In this document: in pieces, positions 12,200-24,009 of the stretch
Layout of the letters: the number at the start of each line of letters is the position of its first letter
How positions within the stretch are numbered: position 1 is the stretch's first letter
Source of the DNA: Alligator mississippiensis
Lineage: Eukaryota > Chordata > Crocodylia > Alligatoridae
Direction: 5' to 3'
DNA: 64,000 nt
Assembly: GCF_030867095.1 (NCBI RefSeq)
Contig: NC_081835.1
Span: forward strand, 20,406,501-20,470,500
Notes under the pieces: model-generated
Seen by the model: the letters and a program-made list of their open reading frames with translations, nothing else
Told to the model about the DNA's origin: nothing
Database searches by the model: none
Translations under genes and position numbers: made by a program

Positions 12200-12895
12200 G
12201 CATGTGCATGCATGAGTGTGGGTGAGAGGGGAGTCAGCAGCAATGCCGGGTTTTACAGTGAAGATGCACCCAGGGAGGTGAGGTAGATCATGTCAGGAAA
12301 CATGGTGGAGAAGTGGGGACAAAACCTTCCAGAAACAGAAAACAAAATGCAACCAGGGCAGCTGACTGAGGGTAGAGTAAGACAGCACACAATTTGCAGA
12401 CGAAAATATGAGGGTTACCAGGGCATCACAGGACAACAGTACAAGAAGGTGGAGTCGGGATGTGGTACTTGGGTAGGGAAGGGAGGAAACGTGATGAGCA
12501 ACCTCCAATGGCAGAGAGGGAGGAGCGGAGTCGAGGAACAAAAGCTGAGTAGGTCCAAGGTATGAATCCAGGAGGTAAAGACGGCAGCAGGGGAGGGGAC
12601 TAGAGCAGCAGGAAGGGGTGATGGACAGGAGATGAAAAGAGAGCTCTGCTCTCAGACAGCTGCAGAGCCCCAGGAGAGCCGTGGGGGGTGACATGACAGT
12701 GCTGCTGTCTGATGAACTGTGGGCTCCTTGCCACAGCAAGTATGGCAGGCATTGGGTAGCTACTAGAACATGCTAACACCTCTTGGGTGCAGCCAGGTAG
12801 CTGGCTGAGGAGCAGAGGAAGGGAACACAGCAGACAGATATGAAGGCAGGGCCAGAAACACCTCTGGGAATAGGAACTCCAGTGCCTGGGAACAC
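12200..12895. other. No gene or repeat recognised
   Basis: Purine-rich non-coding sequence. The largest frame is biased in composition and has no motif. Confidence 0.45.
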
Positions 12896-13016
12896 TCTTA
12901 TTTTATTTAGTATATGCAGTTTTGGCATATTGTTTCATCCATCTTAAGGCAATGTCATCACCAGTTTGAGGAGCTTGAAGGCCACCAGGTAGCACATTAA
13001 ATGGACATAAGTCAAC

Positions 13017-16000
13017 CAATGCTCCCTCTAAGGTGTAGCGGTCTGTGAGCGTGCCACTTTGGTCCCACTCCCCCTTTTGGCGCACGCCACTTTGGTCTGC
13101 CCCACAGTATGACAACAAAAGATGATACTATAACCTTTATTTACCAAAGTGACTCCCATCTACCTTTTTCTGTTTTCCAAACAGAATATACAGTGTCCAG
13201 GTTAACAGTCTTTCCTGATGCTAAATGAAGTTTAATTTGCATCAGCTTGTCCAGATTATCAACTTCTAAAATATTTCTAGACTTTGTTTTTATTTCATTC
13301 ATGAAGCTAAGCCCTCTCTTACAATCTGCACTAGATGCCTGGAAAGTGGCACAGATGTCAACAAGTAATGACAGTTCACTAAATTGTTCCTGTTGTGGTA
13401 TGTAGGTGACCATGTCTTCAAAGGTCTTTATTGCCCGTTTTCATCTTCTCACTAACAGTTAATTTAAAGTCCACATATTGTTTGCATAGGTCCTTCTTAG
13501 AAGTTCCTACCGATTTGTTTAGCAAGGTGCTATATCTTGTTGCCAATGTTTTCAGCTCCTCATGCCCAAAAGAGAAATTATTCCTGTTTGATGAAGAGGA
13601 AAAATAATCCTTATCGAAAATTGACCATTCTTTCAACTCGCCTTCTGGAAATCTGTTGTCCATGTAGTCACATGCTCAATGAATTGAATAACTGATGTAG
13701 TGATTCAAATGATGACAGCAAGGTTTGAACATCTTCAGAAAAATGTGCAGTCTCACTAAGATACTGGGAATGAAATTTGGCAATTCTAGCTTTGCAAACT
13801 GAAATGCTTCTACCGTTGTTAGTGAACTTCATTAAAGCATTCTGCACAACTCAGCCAGTTCACCTAAGACATCATTTAGTATGGCCAGTGCAACATGATA
13901 CTCTGGTTTATGCAGTTTGTCCAAGCAGTATTTGTGAATTGTGTCGGTGTCTTCAGCCACTTGTTGTGCACAGTAGTCCATCAACACAGTATAATTCTTC
14001 ATCAAGGCACTAACAGCAAAATGTCTAGAGAGCCATCTGACCTCATTCAGGCCTAAATGAAACTGTTTCACACTCAGCAGCCTTAGATAGTTCTTCAAAC
14101 TTAGATTTTTTTTACAGAAGACCCACTAAAAAGTATGTATATGGTCCATAGTAGAGTTTCAATGCACCTCATCAAAGGTATGGCTTTCCAAGCATCATCA
14201 ATCCCCAAGTCTTCCTGGTGTGCCACGCAGTGCTGCTCAAGCAGATGTGGAATAGACTGGCGAAGTACTGCAGCCACACCATCGCACTTTCCAAGCATTA
14301 CTGAAGTACCATTGGAGGTGAACATTACCATCTTTTGCATATCTAAGTTGCTGTCAACATAAAATTGGCCTAATTGCAGCTACAATAGCAGAGCTATCAC
14401 AACCTGTTAGCTTTAACATTCCAGCAAACCTGGTCTGATGACTGAAATCGTCCATAGTTCAGAATTTTACATAATTAACATTTTGCTAACAGAGATATCT
14501 GTGCTCTTGTCAACTATCAAAGTTTGGAATGGCGATGTACACGTTTCATTCAGTACTTCCTGATGGATTACAGAATTTATGCAGTCAATAAATTCAAATA
14601 CATAATTCTTACTTCTCCAGCTTCCAGGACTTTTAACGTATTTGCCAACGTGACTGTGGATTTCCTGCACTGATAGCATCGATAAGTTTAACTTCACTGT
14701 GAGGAGAACATTATCAATTAAGATTTTGACTTCATCGGCATTTGATCGCTTCCTTTCAGACAGTTCTATCCTATTTTCCCGTATCTAACATGTTTCAGAA
14801 AATAAACTTTTCAGGATTCCTCTGCTTTGGTTGTGTAGTTTCATCACAGAATCTGTGTGAACCTTGTGTGTCAAATGTCGTTTCAAATAGTTTAATTTCC
14901 AGTCACCCCATTTTTTTCTGGTTGTCCATTCGCTATTGGCACCTGCACGCACACAGATGGTACACAAGATATCCCCGCTTTCGTGACACTGGAAAATATT
15001 TCCAAGACTTATGCGCTGCCAACCACACGCATGTGGCATGTCCGTTTTGAACATCTCCTTCAACCAGTCTTCTCTGAACCTTGAGCAGCTCTTCTTAGCT
15101 GATCCACTGCATTCACCCTCTTCACACTTACGTGTGGACATTGTAAAATGAATATAAAGATGCTCCTTGTGGCAGGGAAGATATTGGCCTTCCTAGAATG
15201 ATAGAAAAAGCAGCTAACAGCTAATTTACCCTAAGCACCTTGTCTGCCTATGCCCTTAGACCAACACAGCTGTAACTGGCACCCCCAAACTCAAGATTAC
15301 ACAGCTTAGGATGTTTCCAACAAAAACAAGACCATTTGCAATTCTTTTTTCGGTTTAATGCTTTTAAATTCAAATGCATAAATTAGTGACAATAAAGACA
15401 AACCATTAAATGGCTAAAAAACTGGCGCCAGCCCCAGCCCCCACCTTGCCTCTGGGAGCGCAGCTTGGAGGGAACCTTGGCTATAAACACTGGCCTTTCT
15501 TTTGATTTGAAATTTGCTTTGATTTCTGCAGCAAATGCATTTTAGGGAGTAGAGGATTGGGTGTTCATTTGGAATTCATTTATTTTTATTTTTCACTTAT
15601 TAACATGCCTGTTTTTGATGGTGGAAAGATAAGAACCGAAGGTCAAATCTTACTCAGATACAGCTCCTCTTTATTTAAATATGCACATGAATTTCAATAG
15701 GAACTTGCTGTATTTTCCTAAACTTATTTTAAAATCATTAACTTGTGCCATTTCTAGCTTTACTGCACCATATATGTCATATTTTAGCAGTGTAAAAATA
15801 GCAAAGGCAGGATCTGCCTCTTATTTATTTCAGTGAAGGCTGTCCCATGCCAGCTCCAAAAATTATATATAGTTCTTTCTGTTTGACAGTTAAACACTCT
15901 TACTGTGGAGCAGGCTCTTATCCCGAGACATCAACAAGCAGATACCAGATTCCCTGGAGAATTTTGATCCCTCAAAGCCAGGAACCTCATCCCCTGTCTC

Positions 16001-16373
16001 TGCATTGCCTCCGGGAGTGGAGCAGTTTCCCAGCCCTGGCCCCAGCTCCCACCTCGCCATGCCTCTGGGAGCAAGGAGGCACATGGTGCCGGGGCTGGGA
16101 AGCGGAGCAGTTCCCCTGCGCCAGCCCCAGCCCCTGTCCCCACCTCACCTCCGGGAGCATGTGGTCTCGGAGAGGAACCGCTGCCTGAGCTTACCTCCAG
16201 TAAGTTTCCCACACCGGCCTCAGTGCCGCTGCTGTGCTCAGCTCGTTGCCCGGCTCCTCTTGGAGCCACAGCCCAGCTCCTCACTGGGTGGGTGCACAGC
16301 AATAATAAGTTTGTGTGCAGCATTGTTTTAAAGCGTGTGCGGCCACACACACACACAGCTTAGAGGGAACCTT
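13017..16373 (-). mobile_element. hAT transposon with decayed transposase
   Basis: The terminal inverted repeats CAATGCTCCCTCTAAG (left) and CTTAGAGGGAACCTTG (right) are flanked by 8-bp duplications, AAGTCAAC on the left and GAGTCAAC on the right (7 of 8). On the minus strand, transposase pieces run in order: a BED/TTF-like zinc finger (15141-14785; ILCTICVRAG, then LKRHLTHKVHTDSV), the start of the catalytic domain (14697-14467; LIVDKSTDISVSKM), middle parts with EQHCVAHQEDLGIDDAW (14340-14101) and LGLNEVRWLSRH (14098-13832), and the C-terminal dimerisation region (13413-13141; DCKRGLSFMNEIKTKSRN, LDKLMQIKL). The frame changes or stops at about five places. The protein resembles hAT-derived vertebrate genes of the ZNF862/KIAA1586 kind. 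Beyond the coding part, 15.4-16.2 kb is GC-rich and partly tandem-repeated. Confidence 0.88.
15422..16165. repeat. GC-rich repeated subterminal units within the hAT
   Basis: A motif of the form GCCAGCCCCAGC... CCTCTGGGAGC occurs near 15425, 16030 and 16115. The first copy is followed at 15465-15482 by CTTGGAGGGAACCTTGG, nearly identical to the true right terminus at 16356-16373. Confidence 0.6.
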
Positions 16374-16543
16374 GGAGTCAACAGTATGGGACATAGTTTG
16401 AATTTGTCCACAAGGGCATTTGTTGTCATTGCAAAAGCCCCATCGGTATAGGTTTGAGGCACACTAACCCTGTCCAGTTCGAAAATGCTTGAGAAGTGCC
16501 CAGTAATGTCATGGCCAGTTAAATCCTGGTTGACTGACTGTAG
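16374..16543 (-). pseudogene. Transposase-like fragment split by the hAT insertion
   Basis: On the minus strand this stretch reads LTGHDITGHFSSIFELDR, then QTYTDGAFAMTTNALVDK, without a stop. DIT..F followed by TDGA.AM resembles the core of BED-type hAT transposases. It stops exactly at the target duplication of the 13017-16373 element, so it may be the remains of an older element into which that hAT jumped; the other side would be at about 12900-13008. The family assignment is tentative. Confidence 0.35.
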
Positions 16544-16729
16544 CGCGGTGGGCAAAATGCGGCCCGTGGGCCGGATATGGCCTGCCAGGCCATTCTATCC
16601 GGCCCACGGAGCCCCTAAAAAATGTAGATAATTAATCTTTATCTACTCTGGGCTACCTGTCATGCAGTCCTCGATGGCTTGCCAAAACTCAGTAAGCAGC
16701 CCTCTGCCTAAAATAATTGCCTGCCTCTG
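16544..16729. mobile_element. hAT MITE, GGGCAA family, perfect 8-bp duplication
   Basis: Begins CGCGGTGGGCAAAATGCGGC and ends AATAATTGCCTGCCTCTG. Identical flanks GACTGTAG (16536-16543 and 16730-16737) fix both ends. 186 bp, non-coding. Confidence 0.92.
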
Positions 16730-16739
16730 GACTGTAGGG

Positions 16740-19700
16740 TCAGAGATGATGTGGTGATTGATTGGTGCTTATTCTGACCGTTCCTCATGCCATCGAGTAA
16801 GTAAGGAAAAAGTCAAAGGGTTTTGAAAAGGCAGACTATATTGAGCATCTCGAGGGGAACAGAGCTACTGGCAGGTGGAATATGTCCCAGGGCACTGTCA
16901 ACATAGGATTATCATGGAGACTAGCTAGTAAGCTTACTACAGCATTTGTGCAGCGATGAGGAGAAGCAATGTTACTGAGGTTTGGTAACCATGGGGGTGG
17001 AGTGGGGCGCAACGTGCCCAACACAAGATGCATTGTAGCGTGCAGTTAGGAGTCCGCTAGTTTGCGGTGCGACAAACAAGCCCATACAGGGGCATAGTAT
17101 TCTGCAACTGAACAATACAGTGTGAGGGCAGATGAACGTAGCATGGAGGCATTGGGACTCCAGGGGGGGCCAAAATGAACACCATAGAAGAGGAGGTATA
17201 GGGGAACCGTATTTGCAAGAGCAGCTGCCATCCAAATGACTTAGCCTAGCATGAGCCTTTGCCAGCATGGCATGGACATACCAATGTCTGTCCAGGTGAA
17301 AGCAGGACAGTCTGGTTCTCCCTACCTGGCTACAAAGGCTCAGCCATTTTAGAGCAACTCCTCATCATGGGAAGCACAAGGCCCTGCAGCCAAGAGCTCT
17401 TGATCTGCGAGACGAGTATTGGGACCACTGGATCCATAAAAGTGCTAGAAGCCAAGAGCCTCAGGGCTGCACCTTCCCAAGCTAGAAGGCATGTGGGGAC
17501 AGCAGAGCCATACTGCTGAGAGCGCAAAACACCACCGCCCAGAGCAAACAGCTGGGGAGTTTCTCAACCAAGGACAGGCAGCAGAGGGGGAGGGGGGCAG
17601 GAGCCAGCAAGACTGTCCCTGTTTAAGCACGGTCTTTGCCAAAGAAATATGGCCTTGGGGATGGGCAGCAATAGCACGCTCTGCCATCTCTTGGGAGAGG
17701 ATGAGAGCACAGCCATAGGGGTGTTGCAGCCACAGTGATCAGCTATTTGGACGCTGGCCTGGAAGGAGTGCACTGGAGGGATATGTAAGGTGCATTACCC
17801 ACAATGCCATGCTGCGGTGAATGAAAAAGCCAGTGAGGGAAGGGGCAAGGTGAGGGTGGTTTGGGCCATTTCCAATTCCCAGGGCTAAAAAAAAGTCTTT
17901 GCCACCCCAATCACAGAGGATCCCACACCCTAACTGCCATGCACCTCCCCAGGGTTGGACCCCTTCCCCAACACAGACCCATGGGCCAGGACAGCTGAGC
18001 CACTGGGCAGAACCGGACTATTTGCTCTTTTCTCTGCTGAGCAAGTAGCAGCTCCAGTATCAAGGAAGCAGGAATGAAGTGGCTGTGACCCTTCCCTCTC
18101 CCAGGACGCAGACTAAGGCTAAGAGATTGCATTGGTACCAGTCACACCTAGAAGGGTATGAAGCTTCTGCTCAGGGCCAAGCTTTGAGCATTCAAGAGAG
18201 CATTATCACAGACCTCTGACCCAGTCTTCTATCCTCATGACCTGCCGGTTGTCAGTGCCAAGTACAAGTGGCTTTCTGCTTCATTAAGTACCTGGTTCAT
18301 TTACTCCCTTCTTTTCATGAGATCACCACCATTGCAACACAACTTCTTGCCCTGAAAGAGTACAGATGCCCTCTTTGCTCTAAGCTCTGGGACAACCCTA
18401 AGTAGATCATTCAGTCACCCTGAGGTAGTCATCATTTTAACTATTAAGGTCCACATTCTGCAGAAGACAAAAGCCCAAGGGAGACCCAAGATGAGTACAC
18501 ATCCATCTAGAGATATTTGGGTTGCTTGGGGGCTGGGAGGGAAGGTAGGGTGCATAGGCAGGCATGGAAATGGAAGTGAGTGCCTCTGTGTGCACAGAGT
18601 GAGGGGCAGCAATGGGCTTACAGCTGTCTTGGGAATATTTGCTTCAAGTTCCTGGTGTTTTAGGTGCCTGATCTCTACACTTTGGTTGTTCTGACTGGGC
18701 ATTTTCAGAGAAGCGTCTGACCAGTGTAAAAAGCCGCTTGCCAGCCCAGCTCTGGAAAGGGGTGAGCCTGTAGCAGCCCTGGTCCACTGCTTACACAGGT
18801 CTGGATCATAATCCCTCCTCTCCCCCACAATTCCCCACTCTCTCCATAGCTCCAGCCTCACATCTTCAATCTCTCTTTGTTCCCCACCAAGCAGCTTAAC
18901 AAAGGAAATGTAACAGTGGAAACTGAATTAACAAATGTCCACTCCAGAAGCAGTAGCAGCAAGAGTCATGGCCCTGTACAGTAAAGCCATTACCTGTCCT
19001 AAAAGATCACCTCTCCCTGGCCTCCCTTCTCCCTTTCTTTCTAATCTTCTGCTTCCAAGAACGTGTCTCATTCTGGAGATAACATCTCCAAGTGAGGGGT
19101 CTGGGGGCTTTCTCCTTTCACTGCCAGCAGCAGAGCAGCCCATTGGTACATCCAGCAGCAGAGCTGCTGCTAGCATACAACAAACCATTTAAGTACAGGA
19201 AGACAGGCTCCCTCAGAACCTCATCCATTGCAAGGGCTGAGAGAAACAGGCAGCTTTCAGACCTGCTCCAGAACTCATCATGTTGAGCACTAAGGCAATG
19301 AACAGACAGTCAAAAAGCCCAAGGCTGAATTGATTCAGTCTTTGCAGGTTAGCCTAAACTGCACAGATTAAAATGAAACAGAAGTGAACACAGACATTTA
19401 CCTTTGATTCAGGAAATGCGGTCACATGCCTGCAGTGGCTCAGGCCAGAAGCCAGGGGACGCTAGACCACGGCTCTCTGGCTGTGTATTTGCTTCTGCTT
19501 CTCCCGAGGTCTCTGGGATTTGCAGACCAGAATTACAACAGCAGGACTCTGCAGGGCTGCTCATCACTTCCTCTTCCTGCTTCCAGGTGCCTCTGGGGTT
19601 TGTAGTCAACAGTTGCTGCCAGCAGTAAGTTTGAGTGGAGGAAGGTGGGTTTAACCCCACCTTCCTGGTCCCAGATCCCAGATGAGGTTTGCCTGGGGGA

Positions 19701-19920
19701 GGCAGCCCCCCACCCCTGTAGACTGGGCTACATCCCCAGCTGGGCTTGACCCCACTCTTCCCCTCCCCCTTCTCCCCCCCATCTCCCATGAGCTAGCCCT
19801 CACTGCTCCAGCTAGGAAGCAGAGGGGCAGGGCCAGGCCTGCTCTCTGGAGCAGATAGCACAGCACAGCCCCGGGCTGGAAAGCATGCTGGGAGACTCTG
19901 ATTTAACTTGAACCAGGAGC
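16740..19920. other. No gene or repeat recognised
   Basis: Mixed-composition non-coding sequence. Frames on both strands lack family signatures. Confidence 0.45.
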
Positions 19921-19925
19921 GGGTC

Positions 19926-20107
19926 TGGGACAGAAGTTTCATAAACCAGTTTGACCCAAATCAGTTAAGTCTACATTCAACCAGGTTTATCTTGAACTAG
20001 TTTCCACCATTTTGAAGCTGGTTTATGTGCACTGAGCTTCTTTTCTGTTACACATTTAAACTAGTTTCTGATCATTTAAACTGGTTTATGTGTAACTTCT
20101 GTCCCTA
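19926..20107. mobile_element. Short inverted-repeat element (MITE)
   Basis: The left end TGGGACAGAAGTTTCATAAA and the right end, read in reverse complement as AGGGACAGAAGTTACACATA, are inverted copies; both continue into an AAACCAGTTT motif. The target duplication is not clear, so the superfamily is unresolved. Confidence 0.6.
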
Positions 20108-20109
20108 AC

Positions 20110-21220
20110 CTAATAGGTTTTCCAGTTCCAAGTAAGAATCCCCACTCAAGGACCGGCTGTTCACGTGTCCCTAGATCTCCTGAGAGAGGGCTCCTCGCCT
20201 GTCCCAGAGCCCGGGCAATCTGATGTGCACATAGGCACGTCAGCCTGGCATCCCTGGTACAGCAGCTGGACTCTCCAACAGCCACTGCTTCTTTCCTGGT
20301 CATCTTCCCAAGACTAAAACACACTGGAAAGACACAGCCAGATGCTGGAGGAACATTGGCCAAAAGACCACCCTGACTCAAGCCAAGAAAAGACAAACAG
20401 ATTTCCTGTTTCCATCATGAATGCCTGGGAACAGAGTCTTGATGCTGCCACTAGTCTGCCTGTATGGTGGCTTCACTTGCATAGCCAGAGAAATTGCTGC
20501 TTAAGAATCACAGCTACTGTAGATGTCAGCCCTGAGAGCCAGGCAGGAGAGGCTCCAAGAACAAGAGGCTCATCGAGCGACCTCTCCCATCCTGAGCGCA
20601 CACTCAACCCAAGCTGAAAACAGGCTGCTGCATTGCAAAGCCACTGTATCTCATCACTCACAAAACACGCCTTCCTTATCATGTACCAGAGAAGGGCTGA
20701 CTTGCAAAGAATGCATTTGCTCAGGGAAGGTCGTAGATGGATAGCGATTCTGGTGCCCCCACTCCACAGCTATAGAAGAGAAGATCCTAACCAGGATTTC
20801 AAAGCCTCTGAAAAAAACGGCCTCCAGAGAACAATGCAATGCTCTGCTAACTGCTGTGCCTGCCTTACAGAAAAGGGGTTGCAGTGGTCCAGTCTCCTTT
20901 TAAGGCCACACACGTTACCATGCAAAGATATACAGTTTCCTCCTGGGCCTGAATTGTTTTGTTTTTACACCATGCAATTTCGGAGAATCACGGCCAGCTC
21001 AGAACATTCAGATACTGTATGAAGTAATGGGTGTCCTGCCAGAACACACACGGCCTGGCTGAGGACAGGGGAAATCCAGCAAGCAAATGAGTGACAGAAA
21101 CATGCTGCAGAATGAGAAAGTCAAACTCTTCCTCTGGCTTCAGCCCTCATGTTCCAGGGCTCCCAAAGCGCCCAAAATCACACGCAGAGTGGGACAAGGT
21201 CACAGACATCTGCAGCCAAC
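20110..21220. other. No gene or repeat recognised
   Basis: Non-coding sequence without a recognisable family. Confidence 0.4.
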
Positions 21221-21231
21221 GTGCTGCGCTG

Positions 21232-21759
21232 TAGGGCTAAGTGAAATTTCACCAGGTGTTTCATTTCGACACTGTTTCAACTTGTTCTGAGCTCAAAACA
21301 GCGAAATCAAAATGAAACAAAAGGCTTCAAAACAGCCTGGAAACAAAATGAGGGCACTCAAAACATTTCAAAAGTTTCAAGTTTTGAAGCTTTGCTTGCT
21401 TGCAGGGAAACAGAAAGTAAGGAGAGGGAGGGTGAAGAGGGGTGAAGGACTGCTCTTATATTGACTGTGTAGTTGGCCAGTGACTGTCATGCTTCCCTGA
21501 GGTCCCTTCCAATCCCAGTGCTCTGGGGGAGAGAAGAAAAACAGCTGCGCCTTAACACACGCAGTTTTGTCCTTCCACGTTATAGCCTATGGACGAAATG
21601 TGGAAACAGCATCGAAACAACAAAACAGTTTTGACAAAACGAAACAAAACAGTGGTTTCGAAATGAAACAAAACTAAATGAAACTCGAAATGAAACACTG
21701 TCCCGTCCAAACAACGAAACGGAAGTCTAAATGAAAGGGTGCTGTTTCACATAGCCCTA
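21232..21759. mobile_element. hAT MITE with TAGGGCTA ends
   Basis: Starts TAGGGCTAAGTGAAA and ends TTTCACATAGCCCTA. The flanks CTGCGCTG and CTGCATTG agree at 6 of 8. The interior is full of GAAAC/AAACA words on both arms. Around 21495-21530 it contains a TGAGGTCCCTTCCAATCC string like a CR1 tail. 528 bp. Confidence 0.8.
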
Positions 21760-21864
21760 CTGCATTGCACTCTAGGGAAGGGCTGAAGTTGAGTAAATCT
21801 TGGTCTGATGTGAGACTGCTAAGATCTCATTTTATTCCAGGCTTTATTCCTTTCTGGCTGCCTA

Positions 21865-21970
21865 AGCTACACCAAGTCTCTCCAAATCTCATTTTTGCCC
21901 CCATCAAATGGGGATAACGCACGTCTCCTATGGGATTGTTTGTTAGTGTTTGTGATGTGGATGGAGATGA
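21865..21970 (-). repeat. MIR-like SINE fragment
   Basis: The order CTCATTTTTG, CCCATCAAATGGGGATAA, then CTCCTATGGGATTGTTTG matches the 3' half of MIR (CTCAGTTT...CCATCTGTAAAATGGGGATAA...CATAGGGTTGTT). The strand label is tentative. Confidence 0.6.
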
Positions 21971-22370
21971 TGGAAAACCACCAGTCAGAAACAAACCATC
22001 CTTATCAAATGGAAAAAGCAACACCCATGCAACACAGGGAAAGTTGATCAGCATTTTTATTAAAGGAATGTGGTTCGGCAGAGCATGGTGGATATGTGAA
22101 AAAGAGGAGTAACAGAGCACCCCATGTTACAAGTCAGCACGCTAGGATAGGTGGTGGTGGTGACAGGAATAGAGAAGCTCTGCAGTGAGCTGACACATCA
22201 CCTTCAGTGTCCCAAGATCACTGTCAGTGAGAGACAGGTACTGGCTGGCAGCAGGCCAAGCAGGTGGGAGGAGATGGATGTGTGTATTATCAGCAAAAAG
22301 CTGATTGCAATAGTCATGTAAGAGATAACACCACCCAAGGCAATAACAACACCCAAAGGTAAAGAGTAAG

Positions 22371-22541
22371 GGGGGGGCAGGCCTGCCGCAGTGCTGGCCA
22401 AGCTAAATTGTGCCATCTCTTCCCCCAGGCCCATCCAGCTGACCAGGGCCAACCTGGGCACTCATCATCCTAGAAACACCACCCATCCAAATCTGCTCCC
22501 CTGGGCAACTGCCCCATTTGTCCATAGGATGGGCTGGCCCT
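22371..22541. mobile_element. Possible hAT MITE
   Basis: The right end GGATGGGCTGGCCCTG has the form of a hAT terminus, and a GGGGGGCAGGCC start opposes it. No matching target duplication was found. Confidence 0.35.
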
Positions 22542-22549
22542 GATCTGCC

Positions 22550-23770
22550 AAAGGAGACCATGGAAGAACAGCCAAAGAGGAAAGAGAACTGAGAGGACAG
22601 AGCCATGGAAGCCAAGGAGCCAGAAAGCATCAATGACAACGGAGCCAGTGTTATGCAGCTCTTCAAGACAAAGGCACAGTGTGAGGCTCTGGCAACGTTG
22701 TGACTGGTCACACAGATGCCATTCCCCGCAAATCCCTAATGTGTATGCCCAGTGGTCCACGAAGGCCAGCGGGAATCTGGGGAAGGTTAGCTCCCCATGG
22801 CATCTCACACAGCAGGTGGCTCTGCTGTCATAGATGCCCTGGCAGAAAGGCAGTGCCAGATGCAAAGAAGAGAGCAAAGGGAATAACCAGATGGCACAGG
22901 AGATGCCGGTTCTTTCCCATCAGGGCACCCAAAAGGGGTCACAAACAGAGTGGGCTTGGGCTTGGTTTATCTTCTGTTAAACCTTTTGCCCAAGACAGAG
23001 CTACCAAGGAGCAGCTACTGAAGGATCAGGGGCCTGCTCCCGTGGAGCCTCTCCTGTGGATAGAAGGAGATAGCTGGGCGGGCCCATATCCCCACTTGAA
23101 CTATTATACAACTGCAGGAACATGTGAAGGCGGCCTGAAGAGAATGTCAACATTGCTTGTGCCAAATACACAACTCGCAAGTCAGCAGGATTGTGAGGCC
23201 AGGCTCTGGAGAGGCCGAGCCCAGAACAGCAAGGTTCTGCCACAAGCAGGGATCCAGCTGTGCTGGAGGGGGTCGAGGGTGTGGTCCAAGGGACACAACA
23301 GCCAGGCTGCCCTGGGGCCTGCACTGTGGGAGGGCCTTGCTTCCCAGAGTACTGAATAAAGAGACAGAAACTTCTTCCCAAAACACTAAAGGCCCTGGAA
23401 GTCTCCCAGGAGCTCTGGGCATGGACTGTGCTAGTCACACCCAAGGGGAAGGGGGTTTTGTTGCACACACACTAGGTGCCTGTCTCACTCTGCTGCCTTC
23501 TGCACATGCCAGAGCTTAAACTGTTTAGGTCTCGAATTTACTTAAATGCCATTACTACCATGCTCCAAATCAGGGGATTGAAACAGGGATATCTCCAAAG
23601 CAGTTTCAGATAGCCTTTAGAGAGCTAGGACTCCAGATGCAGTTCCTACAAGCCAGGTCCAAACACTCAACTCTGAGAACAAGGTTGATGCAGCGTCACC
23701 GCACAGGAGGCTGCATTCCCTATGCCAACAGCCCCCTCCACACAGCCCAGGGCCCTTACAGCATCTCCCT
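22550..23770. other. No gene or repeat recognised
   Basis: A 219-codon frame on the plus strand (22700-23359) has no domain signature, and nothing else supports a gene here. Confidence 0.4.
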
Positions 23771-23780
23771 TTCTCTAGCA

Positions 23781-23996
23781 CAGGGGTTCCCAAACTGTGG
23801 TACGCAGACCCCTGGGGGTACACAAGACATCTCTGGGGGTACGTGGGAAAAATTGTGTAATGGCAGATTTAGTTTTTATTATAATAATAATTGGCATTTA
23901 CAGGGTTAAAATATAAAACTGCAAGTAGTAGGGGTACATGGGCAGCTGGCAAGTCTGGAAGGGGGTGTGCAGTAAGAAAGAGTCTGGGAACTTCTG
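23781..23996. mobile_element. hAT MITE
   Basis: Starts CAGGGGTTCCCAAACTGTGG and ends AGTCTGGGAACTTCTG. The flanks CTCTAGCA and TTCTAGCA agree at 7 of 8. 216 bp with an AT-rich middle, non-coding. Confidence 0.88.
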
Positions 23997-24009
23997 TTCT
24001 AGCAAACCC

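Noticed and set aside
22700-23359. A 219-codon plus-strand reading frame
   Set aside because: It has no recognisable domain, and frames of similar length overlap it on the minus strand. This is chance in GC-rich sequence.
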